Source: Costus lasius
Taxonomy: Eukaryota > Streptophyta > Magnoliopsida > Zingiberales > Costaceae
NCBI GenBank assembly: GCA_027563935.2
Contig: CM050454.1
Coordinates: 77,520,596 to 77,584,595, forward strand
DNA: 64,000 bases
Direction of reading: 5' to 3'
In this document: piece after piece, positions 33,701 through 44,918 of the stretch
Position numbering within the stretch: position 1 is the first letter of the stretch
Layout: every line of letters starts with the position of its first letter
Notes under the pieces: model-generated
The model's database searches: none
Seen by the model: the letters and a program-made list of their open reading frames with translations, nothing else
Told to the model about the DNA's origin: nothing
Program-made: the position numbers and the translations under genes

Positions 33701-34647
33701 ACGCGTAGGTCTACCTCATGCTGTCCCACCTGCCTTCTTCTCTTGAGTTCCTGTACATTTGAACAAATGTGAACTCCACATGCAGTGTCCAACACCCATG
33801 AAATAGAAGAAGAAGATAACATGACCTCAGTCACATATATACCTGAGCCAGAAGCGATGCTTCCCCTCTTATCTCCTTGGAGCGCTTTACAGTCCTTTTT
33901 CCAGTGACCTAGCTGGCCACAGTGGAAACACCTGTTGTCCTTCGACCGCTTCACCTTCTGTTTCAGAGCCTTGCTGTAGTTCTTGACAGGGGCCTTGCCC
34001 TTCTTCCCCTTCTTCTTGTTCCTAGAAGGAACCATCAAGACAGAGGTTGAAGGCTTGCCCTTCAGAGTTTCCTCAGTAGTCAAGAGCATATTCAGCAGCT
34101 CTGCCGGCGTACAATCGATTTTGTTCATATTAAAGTTAATGATGAACGCATCGAAAGAAGGCGGAAGAGACTGCAGAATAATATCCACAGCAAGCTTCTG
34201 GTTGATGGTATGCCCCAGTTTCTCCAGAGCCTCCTTGTGCCCAATCATCTTGAGCACGTGAGCTCCCACTGGGCTCCCCTCAGCCAGTTTGCTCTGAAAG
34301 AAGAGCTTCGTCAGATTATAGCGTTCTGTCCTCGCCTGTGCAGCATACAGCATCTTGAGGTTCGCTATAATCTCTATAGCCGACATATCCTCATGCTGAC
34401 GCTGCAGCGGTGGCGTCATAGACGCTAGCATCAGGCAAGCGACATCAATGCTATCATTGACATGCTTTTCATAGGTATCCCGAACCGCCCTTGCGGCGTT
34501 CGGAGCGGGCTGCGGCGGTATCGCCGTCTCGAGGACATATAGTTTCCTCTCTGCCTTAAGAACGATCTTAAGGTGTCCAAACCAGTCAGAGAAGTTCGGC
34601 CCAGCAAACTTCTCCCTTTCCAGTAGGGATCGCACATTGAAGCTCAT
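30763..34647 (-). pseudogene. Copia gag-pol of element 2, single stop codon
   Basis: A 1,294-codon frame, collinear with that of element 1 and in one phase throughout, is broken only by TAG at 31891-31893. There elements 1 and 4 have Lys, in reverse transcriptase between the M-D-V and YVDD motifs. Upstream, 918 residues cover Gag, zinc knuckle, protease, integrase and the first part of reverse transcriptase. Downstream, 334 or more residues cover YVDD and RNase H. The change is A to T, not a cytosine deamination. Gag and integrase could still be made, but full reverse transcriptase could not. Confidence 0.95.
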
Positions 34648-36469
34648 GGTGTTCGTTGCTGCAGGTATCTACAACAATGCAAGAACAGCAAGGTCAGTAT
34701 CAATGTATAGAATCAATCCAGGACTTAAGAAAGATTCTTTTCTCACTATTTTGTCTGACTGAAAAATCCAGTAAACAGTCCGAAAGAGTAGCACTCTTTT
34801 AGTGAGATGGGATCCAGATTTCATACTTGGTCTCCGCGTCCCGCTCAGGCGAGATAAGATGCACAGAGAGTACAAGCACTAATTTCTGGTAGGCTAACTC
34901 AGCCAATCGCCAACCCGTGCGATTCCCCTTCATCTGGGCAATCCAGCAGACTGTGCCAACTGAGTTGGTACAACACAGTCTCTGATCCCTCAGATGGCTG
35001 CCTCCATGTGCTACCATATGCGCCACATATGTAGCCTACATGGTCAAGCTGACCTGACCTACTCCCTGGACCACCACGTGCTATGCTGAGCAACGAGAAG
35101 GGATAAATCCCTGCTCTGTAACACGCAGGTGTAATCCTGCACCGTCTAAAGATAGATGGACGTGCCCACTGAGTGGGTACAACACGGCTCCAACGATAGT
35201 CAGAACGGTGAGGTTTCACGTCAGAAGGCTTACGAGCTTGATATGTTAGCGTTGGATTTTAACGGTCTTTTATCTTCTTCACTATCATGCAATTCCTATG
35301 GTGATAGCAGAAGATAAACACATGCAATTCTAATTATATAAGCAATAAATAGAAAGCATGATCTTATGTGGTAAAAGCCCATGAACCCTAAGTAAGACCT
35401 TAATTTTACTTAAGTCTTCACTTGAGCTCCTTTTGCATCTCATCTGGTCCAACCCAGGGCCCTAGCGCCAAGAGCACCTCAGGTGCGCCACCAGGTGAAT
35501 GCTCCTCTTGGATGTGTGCCTTTATGTTCTTGTCTAGTCAAAATACATTTTGATCTATCTAGACAAGCTTTGACTCGCAGGTCAAACACATATTATAAAT
35601 TAAATACGATGTGATACGCAGATCACAAATTAATTTACAATTTTAAATCCAGGCACGCAGGCCCCAGCACAGCACACATTAGGGCAACCCACATAAGATT
35701 AAATAAACAAGCATATGGCTTCAAATCAACATGTGATCCATACATGAAATTAAATTTTTGAAAACCCATGGCATCAATTTTAATTTCCTTAGGTGTCCTA
35801 CAACCTTACAATGGTCCATTGATGGAGATCCACTCATCCATCTAGTCAGATCCTCTGCCCTTGCATGCACCGAGTCCTAACTGACTCGAGTTGACCTAAT
35901 GGTCAACCATGCATGCGCCAGGGCTGAACAACCTTCAAGAGTTCTGGCAAGCGGGTGTGACCCCGGGCCTAACTCAAGAGTGTTCACTGGTTGTCTCAAC
36001 CAGACCTCGCTACACACCTTTGATGCAGTTAACCTATAGCCACCATGTGCTTGCGCACAGGTGCTATCTGGTCAACCCATCTAGGCTGTCAGATGGTCTG
36101 ATCAGACTAGTTGGATCTAACCTAGAAGATGCTTTCAACCCCATCAACCCATCTAAGGGTTTAAAGTAGGGCCTTAGATCTAGATGAGGCGCGCAAGATG
36201 TTTTGTTTTGTCAAAAACAACATGTAAGATGCACCAATCAACCATGCGCCATCTATAACATTTGTAGAGTCCCCTTCAAGGGGGAGCGCAACATAGACAA
36301 AACAACAACAAGCACTAAAGCATGCGGCTAAGAGCAATAAACATTATGCATGTTGTATTTCGCATCATAAAAAAAATTTTTATGAACTTGCGCATGTAAC
36401 CAACCATAGATCTAAGCATAAGTGTAAACATGGATCACATCAGCAAACATAATAGCATGCAAGGAACCG
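34648..36469 (-). other. 5' leader of element 2, structured and noncoding
   Basis: About 1.8 kb, homologous to the leaders of elements 1 and 4. Hairpins are at 34948-34981 (outer AGACTGTG with CACAGTCT), 35161-35186, 35529-35567, 35569-35586 (TTTGAC with GTCAAA), 35610-35627 (TGTGAT with ATCACA) and 35652-35663. The segment with the tRNA-like B-box present in elements 1 and 4 is missing here. No credible coding frame is seen. Confidence 0.8.
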
Positions 36470-36481
36470 CCTCTGATACCA
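36470..36481 (-). other. Primer-binding site, element 2
   Basis: On the minus strand TGGTATCAGAGG, 11 of 12 bases complementary to initiator tRNA-Met, two bases from the LTR. Confidence 0.88.
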
Positions 36482-36483
36482 AT

Positions 36484-38179
36484 TGCAGGAACCCCTTTCG
36501 AGAGGGGGGCAAAAACCCTAATCATGGCGCAAATGAAATTTATGCGAGCGGAAGCAAGGGTTTCAAGATCTTTTGCATGCCATATGTTCAACTATCATAG
36601 ATTGACAAGAACAAGGGGAGATTCATACCAACGCCATAGGCTTGGAATTCGGCTTGGAAGAAGAGAACAAGTTAGGTCTCCTCCACAAGTCCACACACAA
36701 GATGAAGATGCTCACTTCCTTGACGTCCCTTGTGCTAGCAAGGCACCCAAGCTATCTTGTCGAATGGAAAGGGGGTGATTAGATGAATCCCTATGGCCGA
36801 GAGCTCCTTTTCCTTGTCTTCCTCTTTCGTCAACCACCCAACGAAAAGGATCAAGGCGTTGTCGTCAAGAGACCAACGCTTAAGCGTTTTGGCGTTTAAG
36901 CAAAACCGGCTTTGATGACTTTCCATAAATGGAAGACAATCAAGCCATGCGCTCAAGACAAACCAAAAACGCCTATTGGCATTGAACCAAGTGTTCACAT
37001 TTGTGAACCGGTTCAAGCCAAATCGTCCAATCGAATTTGGTTCATCAAACCAAACCGAAATAGCTCAAGCCACTTGGTCTAGACCAAATTGAACCCTAAG
37101 GCTCACGATCTAACCACTCATCTCCTGATGCCCCTGATCTCCCCGATCTAGCATCATTTCTCTCGATCGAAGCTTACCGATCTCAAGCCCTAATCAATCA
37201 AACATGATCAGACCAGATCTCACTTACAATCAGAGATTAAATCCCCTTTAATCTGAACTCAAAGAATCCAGTCCATACGATCTGACTCAAGTAAGCCATA
37301 TCATCAAATTGTGCGACCCTGAGGGTTTCCTTTAAATGTCGGTAACGATAACTTACGTTATCACGACCAGTGAGGGGTATCTAGCAACACATCACTGTCT
37401 CCCGATATAAAGGAAAGAGTCTTCCAAGACTTCTCCCAAACCATAGCACAAGTGTGAATCAAACTCACGAGGCATACATGTGTCCTTTGCCACTGGATGT
37501 TCTTATTGGACAAGCGTGCCAAGCCTGTAATTCCAATATGTTGAGCATGATTAGATCAGATGCACATAGTCATCTGGGTATGGCCATACACTATCTCAAT
37601 CATCTCATAAGGGGGCCCCTTAGAACACCACACTCCTTAAACAAGGAGACGACAATCCTATGTCTATCACTAGTGTCCTAACCTGACTCATGATCATTAT
37701 CCAAGATAGTCTATGATCATTATCTTTCAAATGATATTGAACTACCTCAAAACAATGACAGTCATCATTTAGAAACACAAGTGATCTCAAGTCAGAGGAC
37801 ATGTGCCACTTGTTGCAATCAAGGAATATTCACATTGTGACAAGCAATTGAATATCCTAGTAGGGTCTGTCCAGTACATCCAATGTACCCATGAGTCTAC
37901 AACTTATTCCATGCTCGAAGCATCCTATAAGATCAGCACACATATTAGTCTCAATCATATCAAGGCTGTCTCAGGTTCACCAAGATATCTCGACTAAGGA
38001 CATATAGCATGTCAGCCTAGCTGAACAGCTTTGAGACATTATTCAGAAGTACACTTATTACAGTAGACAAGGTAACAACCTGAATAATAACCATGCCTTT
38101 TATAAACATAAGAGTTTATTACATGATACTTTTACAATCCCAAGGCCTCAAACATTAGCCTTAAGGGCATACCCCAACA
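36484..38179 (-). repeat. 5' LTR of element 2
   Basis: It is 1,696 bp, the same length as the rejoined left LTR. Starts TGCAGGAACC, where the left copy has TGTTGGAACC, and ends ACCCCAACA. Contains the palindrome at 37578-37589 and hairpins at 37347-37362 and 37368-37397. Confidence 0.95.
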
Positions 38180-38184
38180 AGAAT
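38180..38184. repeat. Target-site duplication AGAAT, right copy
   Basis: Matches 19904-19908 and marks the insertion of element 2 into the LTR of element 3. Confidence 0.95.
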
Positions 38185-39798
38185 GCCGCCAAGCCTTTAC
38201 TTCTCTTGCGCCAAAGGAGGAAGAAGGGAAGAAGCTTGCGGCTAGGATTTGATGAAGAAGATGGTTGCGCCAATGCCCCTTATTCTCGTCCTCTTGACAT
38301 GTTCACGCCTTCAAGGATTGATCATTCTCAAGAGGGGGCGACTAGGGTCACATTTATAGGGCAAGAGGATGTTAGGGTAAGGGCTAGGATCATGACGAGT
38401 GTAGGGCTAGGATGAGGAGGTTTGAGACAAGGAAAGTCTCCAAGACATTTCCATAATTCTCATTCAACCATTCCTTTTGTGCCCCACGCCTTTCCTTGTG
38501 CGCCAAGGCCTTGCCTTGCGCCCCAAGCAATGCCATAGAGGCATGCATTCCATCCAAGGAAGAGATGGGAGGCGCCCTTTACTTCCATAATGAAGCAAAG
38601 GCGCCAACATGACCCCATTATGCCCCTAGGCGCTTAATGGTTCATGTTTCTCCCCATTATACCCTTTTAGTCTCTCATCTCTCCATGAGAACTTGTTATT
38701 GGGCCTCATTGGATAATGAGCTAGGCCAAACTTCATTACATGGGTTGATTAAGCACTTGGATCCAATCCAATGCAACCCTAATCCAAATGTGACCAATCA
38801 TGGTCAAATACGGGTCAAACTGCCAAAAATGAAGTTTGGCTCCAATAATATTCTTCCATCTCATCAGGCCCATTGGCGCTGATGAAATCTCCCAATTAGA
38901 TCCGAGTTATCCAATAACTAGATCATAAGGCTTCCCGATCAATACGAGAACTCAAGTATCAAGGTGTGCGACCCTATAGGTTCCTCTGACGCTGGCAGTG
39001 CTGACCAGAGGTCATCACAAGCAGTGAGTGGCACCTAGCAGTGCATCGCTGCTACCCAGGTCATTGGAATGGATATCGACATCGACATCCCCATCATCGC
39101 AACTAGGTACAGATGCATTACAGTCTCTTTGCCGAACTGATATCCGATTGGACAAGTGTGTCACCACTTGTTTTCATCCAATCACATGGCTATGACTAAA
39201 ACAGGTTGTCACCTAGGTATGGCCATACACTCTCCGTTATAGAACCATAAAGGAGCTCCATGGATATCATACTTCCCTAGGGAAGGGGCAAATCCTATGT
39301 CTATCCATTAATCTTCTCATAGGGTCGTGACATGCTCAATAACAACCGTTATGACCTCCCAGCTACGGCAAGGTGTTAGGTTGTATCAAAGCATGTCCCT
39401 AACCATATAGAATGATCAATGACCTCAAGTCAAGGGATCAATGCATCTCCTGTCACTTATGAGGATAACTTATGACACCAAGTCATAGCCTCATAGCGGG
39501 TCTATCCAGTATATCCTCCAATGATATACCCATGTGTCTGTGTTAGCACCACGTCCCTAACCAGCCCACATACCAGTCTCTCAAGTACCAGAGCTGTCCC
39601 ATATCCACTCAGGTACATCGACTGGGGACAATTATTTGAGCACAGATCCAATCTGTCTCCGGGGACATTATCATGTAAGTACACAATCGCAGGTGTAGAC
39701 AAACAATGATAACGACAATGCCAGAATGATATATAAATATCAATGTCAAGTAGTACATAAGTTGACCAAAACTAGGTCCTAGGGCATATACACCAACA
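38185..39798 (-). repeat. 5' LTR of element 3, part two
   Basis: Continues the LTR-B from 19908 and ends CACCAACA. Contains a minus-strand TATAAAT at 38352-38358, the palindrome at 39217-39228, and a hairpin formed by GCAGTGA and TCGCTGC at 39021-39052. Short frames here recur in the other LTR and are not genes. Confidence 0.93.
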
Positions 39799-40601
39799 GG
39801 CAGTGATGACTAAATCATCACAAGCAATGAGTGGCACCTAGCAGTACATCATTGCTACCCAAGTCAATAGAATGGTGTCATCATCGACATCCCCTAAAAC
39901 TGCGACAAAGTACAAGTGCTGCCATGTCCTTTTGCCAACTAATGTCCAAATGGGGCAAGTGTGTCACACTTGTTAATCCCAATAATATGGCATGACTAAA
40001 TCAGGTTCTCACCTGGGTATGGCCATACACTTTCAGTCATTCATATAGGGCGCCATGGACAATCTAGCTTCCCCGTAGGGAAGCGGCAAATCTTCTATTG
40101 GCACATTGAATCCCTCATGTAGGTTATGACATACCCAATGACAACCGTTATGACTTCCCTTTTACGGCGAAGCGTTAGGTTGCATCAAAGTACATCAATC
40201 ACTATATAGAGATACCAATGCCCTCAAGTCTAGGACAAGCGCAACTCTGTCACTGTGATATTCATCTCGTGACACTGAGATGAATCCTCACAGTGGGTCG
40301 ATCCAGTATATATCCCTTGATATACCCATATGCTTGCGTTAGCAACCTGTGCTCAACCACCGCATGTACTAGTCTCAAGCGAATCATAGCTATCCCATAT
40401 CCACCATGATTCTTGACTAGGGATAAACACAAAGACTAGATAAAATCTATCTCTTAGGGACATTGTATATGCAAATGTACATATGCGTGGATGTACAAAC
40501 TTGTATGACAACGACAATGCCAGGATAACTCATCTATCAACTAGATGTGATACACATATCCCAATGGACCATCCTGAGGTCCTAGGGCATAAACACTAAT
40601 A
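39799..40601 (-). repeat. LTR-C fragment (older Copia LTR)
   Basis: The sequence shares the core of LTR-B but is clearly diverged, and ends 'cactaata', a mutated form of the CACTAACA border seen at 49183. Begins with GGCAG, the predicted right target duplication of element 3. The rest of the LTR should lie left of the window. It has a perfect GTGATGA/TCATCAC inverted repeat near 39803-39821, GCAATGA with TCATTGC at 39824-39855, and the palindrome at 40017-40028. Confidence 0.82.
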
Positions 40602-41639
40602 GAAGGCTCAGAGGTCTATCTATGATCTTAGATAGTCTCTAACTCTCACCTCACTCAAACGCAAGGGAAATTCAAAATCTGGAAAGTAACAGTGAATGCA
40701 TAATTTCAGCAATGGATAGATTCTCATCTCCTTTGGGTAGTGAACTTCCTTATTGGATTAAGGACTCAGTAACTCAGTTCAGGCAACTTATCAGAGACAA
40801 AACCGTTCAAAGATAAACCAAGAAAATCTTTAGGAAAGTAGATTCAGAAATTTTAGCATAAATTTCAACAAACAGAGTTGGAGTTTCAGATTAGCGATCC
40901 TGGCGGTGGTGCTTGCAAGGTTCATACTTGCTCCAACAGAGGGTTCCGTAGTTTATTTGGGGTTAAATAATCTCCTGCAACCTTTACACAAGATTCAGAA
41001 GGTATCACACAAGGGTCGGCTGCCAATCAATAAAATCAAAAAACTTAGCCTTGTTTCAGACTTTTTGCCAAAGCCAAGCAACAACTGCTTTGTCGTGGTT
41101 TTGGGTAGGGGAAAACAAATGAAGGAAGTTCAAAAACCCATTTATAAATGAAGGTAGTCTTGGGCTCTTTACTACACACAATGCAACCAAAAAAAAAATC
41201 AGCACTCTGGTACGGAACAGTAACCCAGGTTTCTGCGTTCTCTTGATCACCCTCTCGGCCAATAGCAAGGGTCCTTGCTAGAGCCAAGTTTGTGCAGATA
41301 GAGGATCTGTAGCTCTATCTATTGAGGAGATAGTTTGAAGATCCACTTGGTTCAGAAATCCAGCACAAAAAATGAAGTTTAGTACAGATCCAATTTCAGG
41401 CTGTTGTAGACCACAACAGGGGCCTGTTGTGTTCCAAACTTGTGCATCAAGGGAAAGATTTCAAACTATCTATTAGATGAGATAACTTGTAGTGAACTTA
41501 GAACAAATTTCGATCACAAACTCACAGAAATCTAGTGTGCCGAAACAGTAAACACAACAAGTTTCAAATAGATTAAGAAACGGATGTAGAAAATAGATTC
41601 AACAAGATAGTTGTGCAAATCATAGAGCACCTTAGGGCT
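40602..41639 (-). other. Leader of an LTR-D element, truncated, noncoding
   Basis: Lies between the LTR-C border and a minus-strand primer site. No gag frame is reached before the LTR-C insertion cuts it off. The short open frames at 40906-41287 overlap on both strands and show no recognisable domain. It is probably the 5' untranslated region of a minus-strand element. Confidence 0.55.
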
Positions 41640-41651
41640 GCTCTGATACCA
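41640..41651 (-). other. Primer-binding site, LTR-D element
   Basis: On the minus strand TGGTATCAGAGC, the full initiator tRNA-Met complement, four bases from the LTR-D start. Confidence 0.85.
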
Positions 41652-41655
41652 CTAA

Positions 41656-42821
41656 TGTAGGACAAAATCCCAAGGATGTTTCCTAAGGTATGGAGCTCTA
41701 AACCAAGGCAATCACAAGCATGCGCATGTAGAGGACATAATAGAGAAATAGGGAACTAGCTTACATTCAGCCTACTAGGAAGGAGTATACCTTATGCCCT
41801 CTTTAGGGAAGGGGGCCAAGGCCTCTTTCTTTGCTCCAAGCTCCTGAATCTTGTCATCGAGGCTGAGTTTGGGTGGTTAAATGATCTACAATCTGATCAA
41901 AGGGAGATGTAGGAGGTTGGAAGGAATACAAGCCCAAACCTCCCTAAACTAACAAGAGTCCTTATGGGAGCTTGATCAGGTCTTCAAACTCACTTCCAAA
42001 CTTTAGGTCCCCAAGGTCCGTCACATTAGCCCTACAACAGCACCCATCAAGAATCTCAATTGAAGGTTAAGGAGGAGAAGGGAGTGAGGACTCGGGGGAG
42101 GAAGAGGAAGCAAGAGGGATGTGGTCTCAGCATAGCACATTCAGCACACACACAACACAATTGATTTTGAAATTTTCATAAAGGTTAGACTATCCCTCCC
42201 AAACAGAATACAAGGTCTTTAAACCCTTCATCTCAACATTCAAAACTCCTCAAATGAAGATAAACTGTAGGTTGCTGTGGTAAGAGCTAGCACATGGTAG
42301 TCTTGCCTAATTTGGTGAGATAAATCAGCTGGCGTGTGGGCTGTGGCTAGCTGGTATTTCTTCCTTGGTCGCTGGGTGGACTTTTCCCTTGCGCATGGTA
42401 TTTCTTCTTGGTTGTTAGCTGAGCTGTGGAGTGGTCTAGCTGGATTGTTCCCTTGCGCATGGTATTTCTTCTTGGTTGTTAGCTGAGCTGTGGAGTGGTC
42501 TAGCTGGATTGTTCCCTTGCGCATGGTATTACTTCTTGGCTGTTAGCTAAGCTGTGGATTGGTCTTGCTTGCTTGTGAAGTTGGGTTGACATGTTGAGTT
42601 GGATGTGGCCAGCTCCTTGGATGTGTTGACACTAGGCTGAGCATTGATCTGAGTGTGGGCTGTATGTTGGAATTCGGTTGGACCTATTGTTGCGGCTGGG
42701 CTGAATGGTTGAGTGATGTTGCCTTTGGTCGAGTGGTTAAGTTGAGGACTGTGTGTTGAGAGGTCAAGGTGCCTTTGTAGAATTACATGGACCACAACCT
42801 AGGCTAGTGCAACCTACTACA
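41656..42821 (-). repeat. LTR-D, 5' LTR of a truncated minus-strand element
   Basis: Begins TGTAGGAC beside the primer site. The best right border is CCTACTACA at 42821, giving TGTAG and CTACA ends and a length of 1,166 bp. It is unrelated in sequence to LTR-A, B or C. Contains a 64-bp tandem repeat. No second copy is in the window, so the right border is inferred from the inverted ends. Confidence 0.65.
42391..42570. repeat. 64-bp tandem repeat in LTR-D
   Basis: Units beginning GCGCATGGTATT start at 42391, 42455 and 42519. The first two are nearly identical and the third is diverged and partial. The open frame across it on the minus strand is a repeat artefact. Confidence 0.85.
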
Positions 42822-43443
42822 TCATCTAGGAAAAGTAAACAGCTTAAAAGAAAACAGATCCAAGGCTACCCATAGCCACATGATGTGCTACAAAAAGCTG
42901 AAATGTAAAAGACAAAGCCCAAATACATTAAGTTCCCAAAATTGGAGATCTTCAATGAGATGCTCCTGGATCATTAACATGAACCCTTTGTTTGAAGCTT
43001 GCGCAAGGAAGGACTTGGAGTGGCGCACCCCTCCTCCCTCTTCCTCCCTCTATTATTTCGCCCTTCTAACTTTAGTTAACGTTAGCAAGGGAACTTGTGA
43101 GGTTTAACCTCCCCCTAGGTTTTAATTTGTAATATGAATCTATGGATTGTACAGATCTTGCTCGTTTGTGTTTGTTTGTAATGAAACAACTCCTTCTATC
43201 AGAGTAGGACCGTTGAAGACTAGAACGCTATGATCCTTCGATTCTCAAGGATCACATTGTGAGTATTCCTACTAGTTGTTTCATTTCCTAGTTTTAAAGC
43301 AATTACTTTTCGATTTTCACTATATAAAAGACAAAAAATATTTTCCAACTTCGTTAGCTTAATTTTGGTTTTTATGAAAACTACAAAATCTATTTTACAA
43401 AAGCATCGTTTGAATGCACCTTGACTTGTGTTTTTCCCCTACA
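42822..43443 (+). repeat. Plus-strand LTR end (LTR-F), left end uncertain
   Basis: The segment ends CCCCTACA and is followed six bases later by a plus-strand primer site, the arrangement of a 5' LTR. The left end is probably cut by LTR-D. No matching second LTR is found in the window. The family is not identified. Confidence 0.5.
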
Positions 43444-43449
43444 TCAATT

Positions 43450-43461
43450 TGGTATCATAGC
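43450..43461 (+). other. Primer-binding site, LTR-F element
   Basis: TGGTATCATAGC, 11 of 12 bases of the initiator tRNA-Met complement, reading in the plus direction, unlike its neighbours. Confidence 0.7.
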
Positions 43462-44254
43462 CAAGGGTACAAGGATAATTCTCTGGAGGACAATCCTTCC
43501 CACCCGGGGAGAATTGATGGAGGGCCAACCCCTGCTCCACGAAGGTCACATAGGAGTAGGAGGAGGCCCTCCCAAAATGGCTTCCCCTCCTAGACCATCT
43601 TACTTGCAGTTCCCTTAATTGCACTTTTCTCATTTGCAATTTGCTTGCATTGGTAGAATAGACATTTTACTTTCTAGTAGTTTCCCTTATTAGGTAATGC
43701 ATACTAGGGTAATGTATTTGCATTTGCAACTGACATGGTAGGTTAGAAACTAGCTAAAGGCAACACTTAGGAGCTCAGCTCAAGCCACTCAACAAGAGAA
43801 GCTCAAAATAAGGAAACTAGCACTTCAACCACTTAAACTAGAGACTTCAAAGATGAAGTCACTTGCATTCAAGCAAACTCTCCCTTCCAATTTAAGCCAA
43901 GGTGCCACTCAAGAGAACGAATTTGAATTCAAGGAGGAAACCAGCCCACACCTTACGAATTTGCACCAAAGACACCAAGGATGAAATCAAGATCCACAAA
44001 TTATGGGATCTCCATCTAGATCCCCAATTTGTGGAGCCACTTATGGAAGTCTTCTAGCTGCCCAAGCCTTTGAAAGAAGTATTTTCAAAATTCAAAAGGG
44101 TTCATTGTATCAAGCCACAAATTCATCAAACCAAACAAGGAAAGAGATCAAGAGAAAATCGGCCACATGAAGGAGATCCACCGAAAAGACAAGTTTTCAA
44201 AATTCAAATTCAACTGAAACATTAATGCAGAATTTTTCTTTACTTATTTGTAAT
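43462..44254. other. Unresolved retroelement debris
   Basis: About 0.8 kb between the LTR-F primer site and the LTR-B-type leader. A frame near 43473-43617 reads like the acidic, proline-rich end of some Gypsy pol proteins, which would mean most of the internal region is deleted. This is weak. From 43620 on I see no gene or recognisable repeat. Confidence 0.35.
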
Positions 44255-44905
44255 TGTGCCCCATGCAAGGATGCGCCACCTTTGTTGAAGCTTGATGCGC
44301 CACCATGCAAGGTGCGCAAGCTTCATGCATGCGCCATGCTCCAAGTAGATGGGCCCCTAATTTTCTTCTTATGATTACAAAATAAAATCAAAAGGAAAAG
44401 CGGCACGCATGCCTCACAAGGATACATCGCAGGCATGCAAAGGGGTTTGTCTAATGATCACAACATCATGCACAAACAAGGTACTTACACATGCAATTCC
44501 ATATGCTCATGAAAAACCTAAAATCTGAAATTTTAGTTTCTCGTAAAACATGTCTCTCTTCCTCATCATCTTATCATAGATCTTTTGATTATTTGAGATT
44601 ATGTTTAATGATGATTTTATAGATTCCGTCAACTGGCAATTCTGTCAGATCAAGAGACCTGGCCAGTCTGAAGACACAATGTTCGTCCTACTTGACAAAA
44701 CTATGTGCGCCTTTGATCTTAAATCAATCAAGAAAAATAATCATTCAACAATTCAAAATAAATTGAATAGAAGATAGGAAGCAAAGACCTACAATATTTC
44801 TTACTAAGAAAAATCATGCGCCATATATATGTAATTTACGAAAATTGAAATATGGCATGTGAGCATAGAGAAAAGCATAGAAACATCGTTCGAGGCTCAA
44901 AAGTC
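44255..44905 (-). other. Leader of a second LTR-B Copia element, truncated
   Basis: Aligns with 18950-19541 of element 3, including 'atacatcgcaggcatgcaaag' and the stretch 'aatgatcacaacatcatgca'. The rest of the element to the left is lost. Holds GGC with GCC around ACGCAT (44402-44413) and an inverted repeat GCATGCCT with AGGCATGC (44407-44436). Confidence 0.75.
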
Positions 44906-44917
44906 GCTTTGATACCA
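44906..44917 (-). other. Primer-binding site of the second LTR-B element
   Basis: On the minus strand TGGTATCAAAGC, one mismatch to the consensus, next to the LTR start. Confidence 0.8.
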
Positions 44918-44918
44918 C

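Larger units (their letters stand above)
19909..38179 (-). mobile_element. Copia element 2 (LTR-A family), split by element 1
   Basis: A minus-strand Copia element with 1,696-bp LTRs: 3' LTR 19909-21230 plus 30369-30742, and 5' LTR 36484-38179. It has a polypurine tract at 30743-30754, gag-pol at 30763-34647, a leader at 34648-36469, a primer site at 36470-36481 and target duplication AGAAT. About eight differences between LTRs are seen by eye, two of them at the outer terminus, where the left LTR starts TGTTGG and the right one TGCAGG. One stop codon breaks gag-pol. Confidence 0.95.
12598..39798 (-). mobile_element. Copia element 3 (LTR-B family), visible part, host of nested elements
   Basis: A minus-strand Ty1/Copia element with its 3' LTR at 12598-14022 (outer part off-window), gag-pol at 14044-17964, a leader at 17965-19541, and a 5' LTR split as 19555-19908 and 38185-39798 by element 2. 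The two LTRs differ at well over a dozen sites by eye, so it is older than elements 1 and 2. After its right end come GGCAG (39799-39803), the predicted target duplication within LTR-C. The left copy is not in view. The pol motifs resemble the Angela group. Confidence 0.9.
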
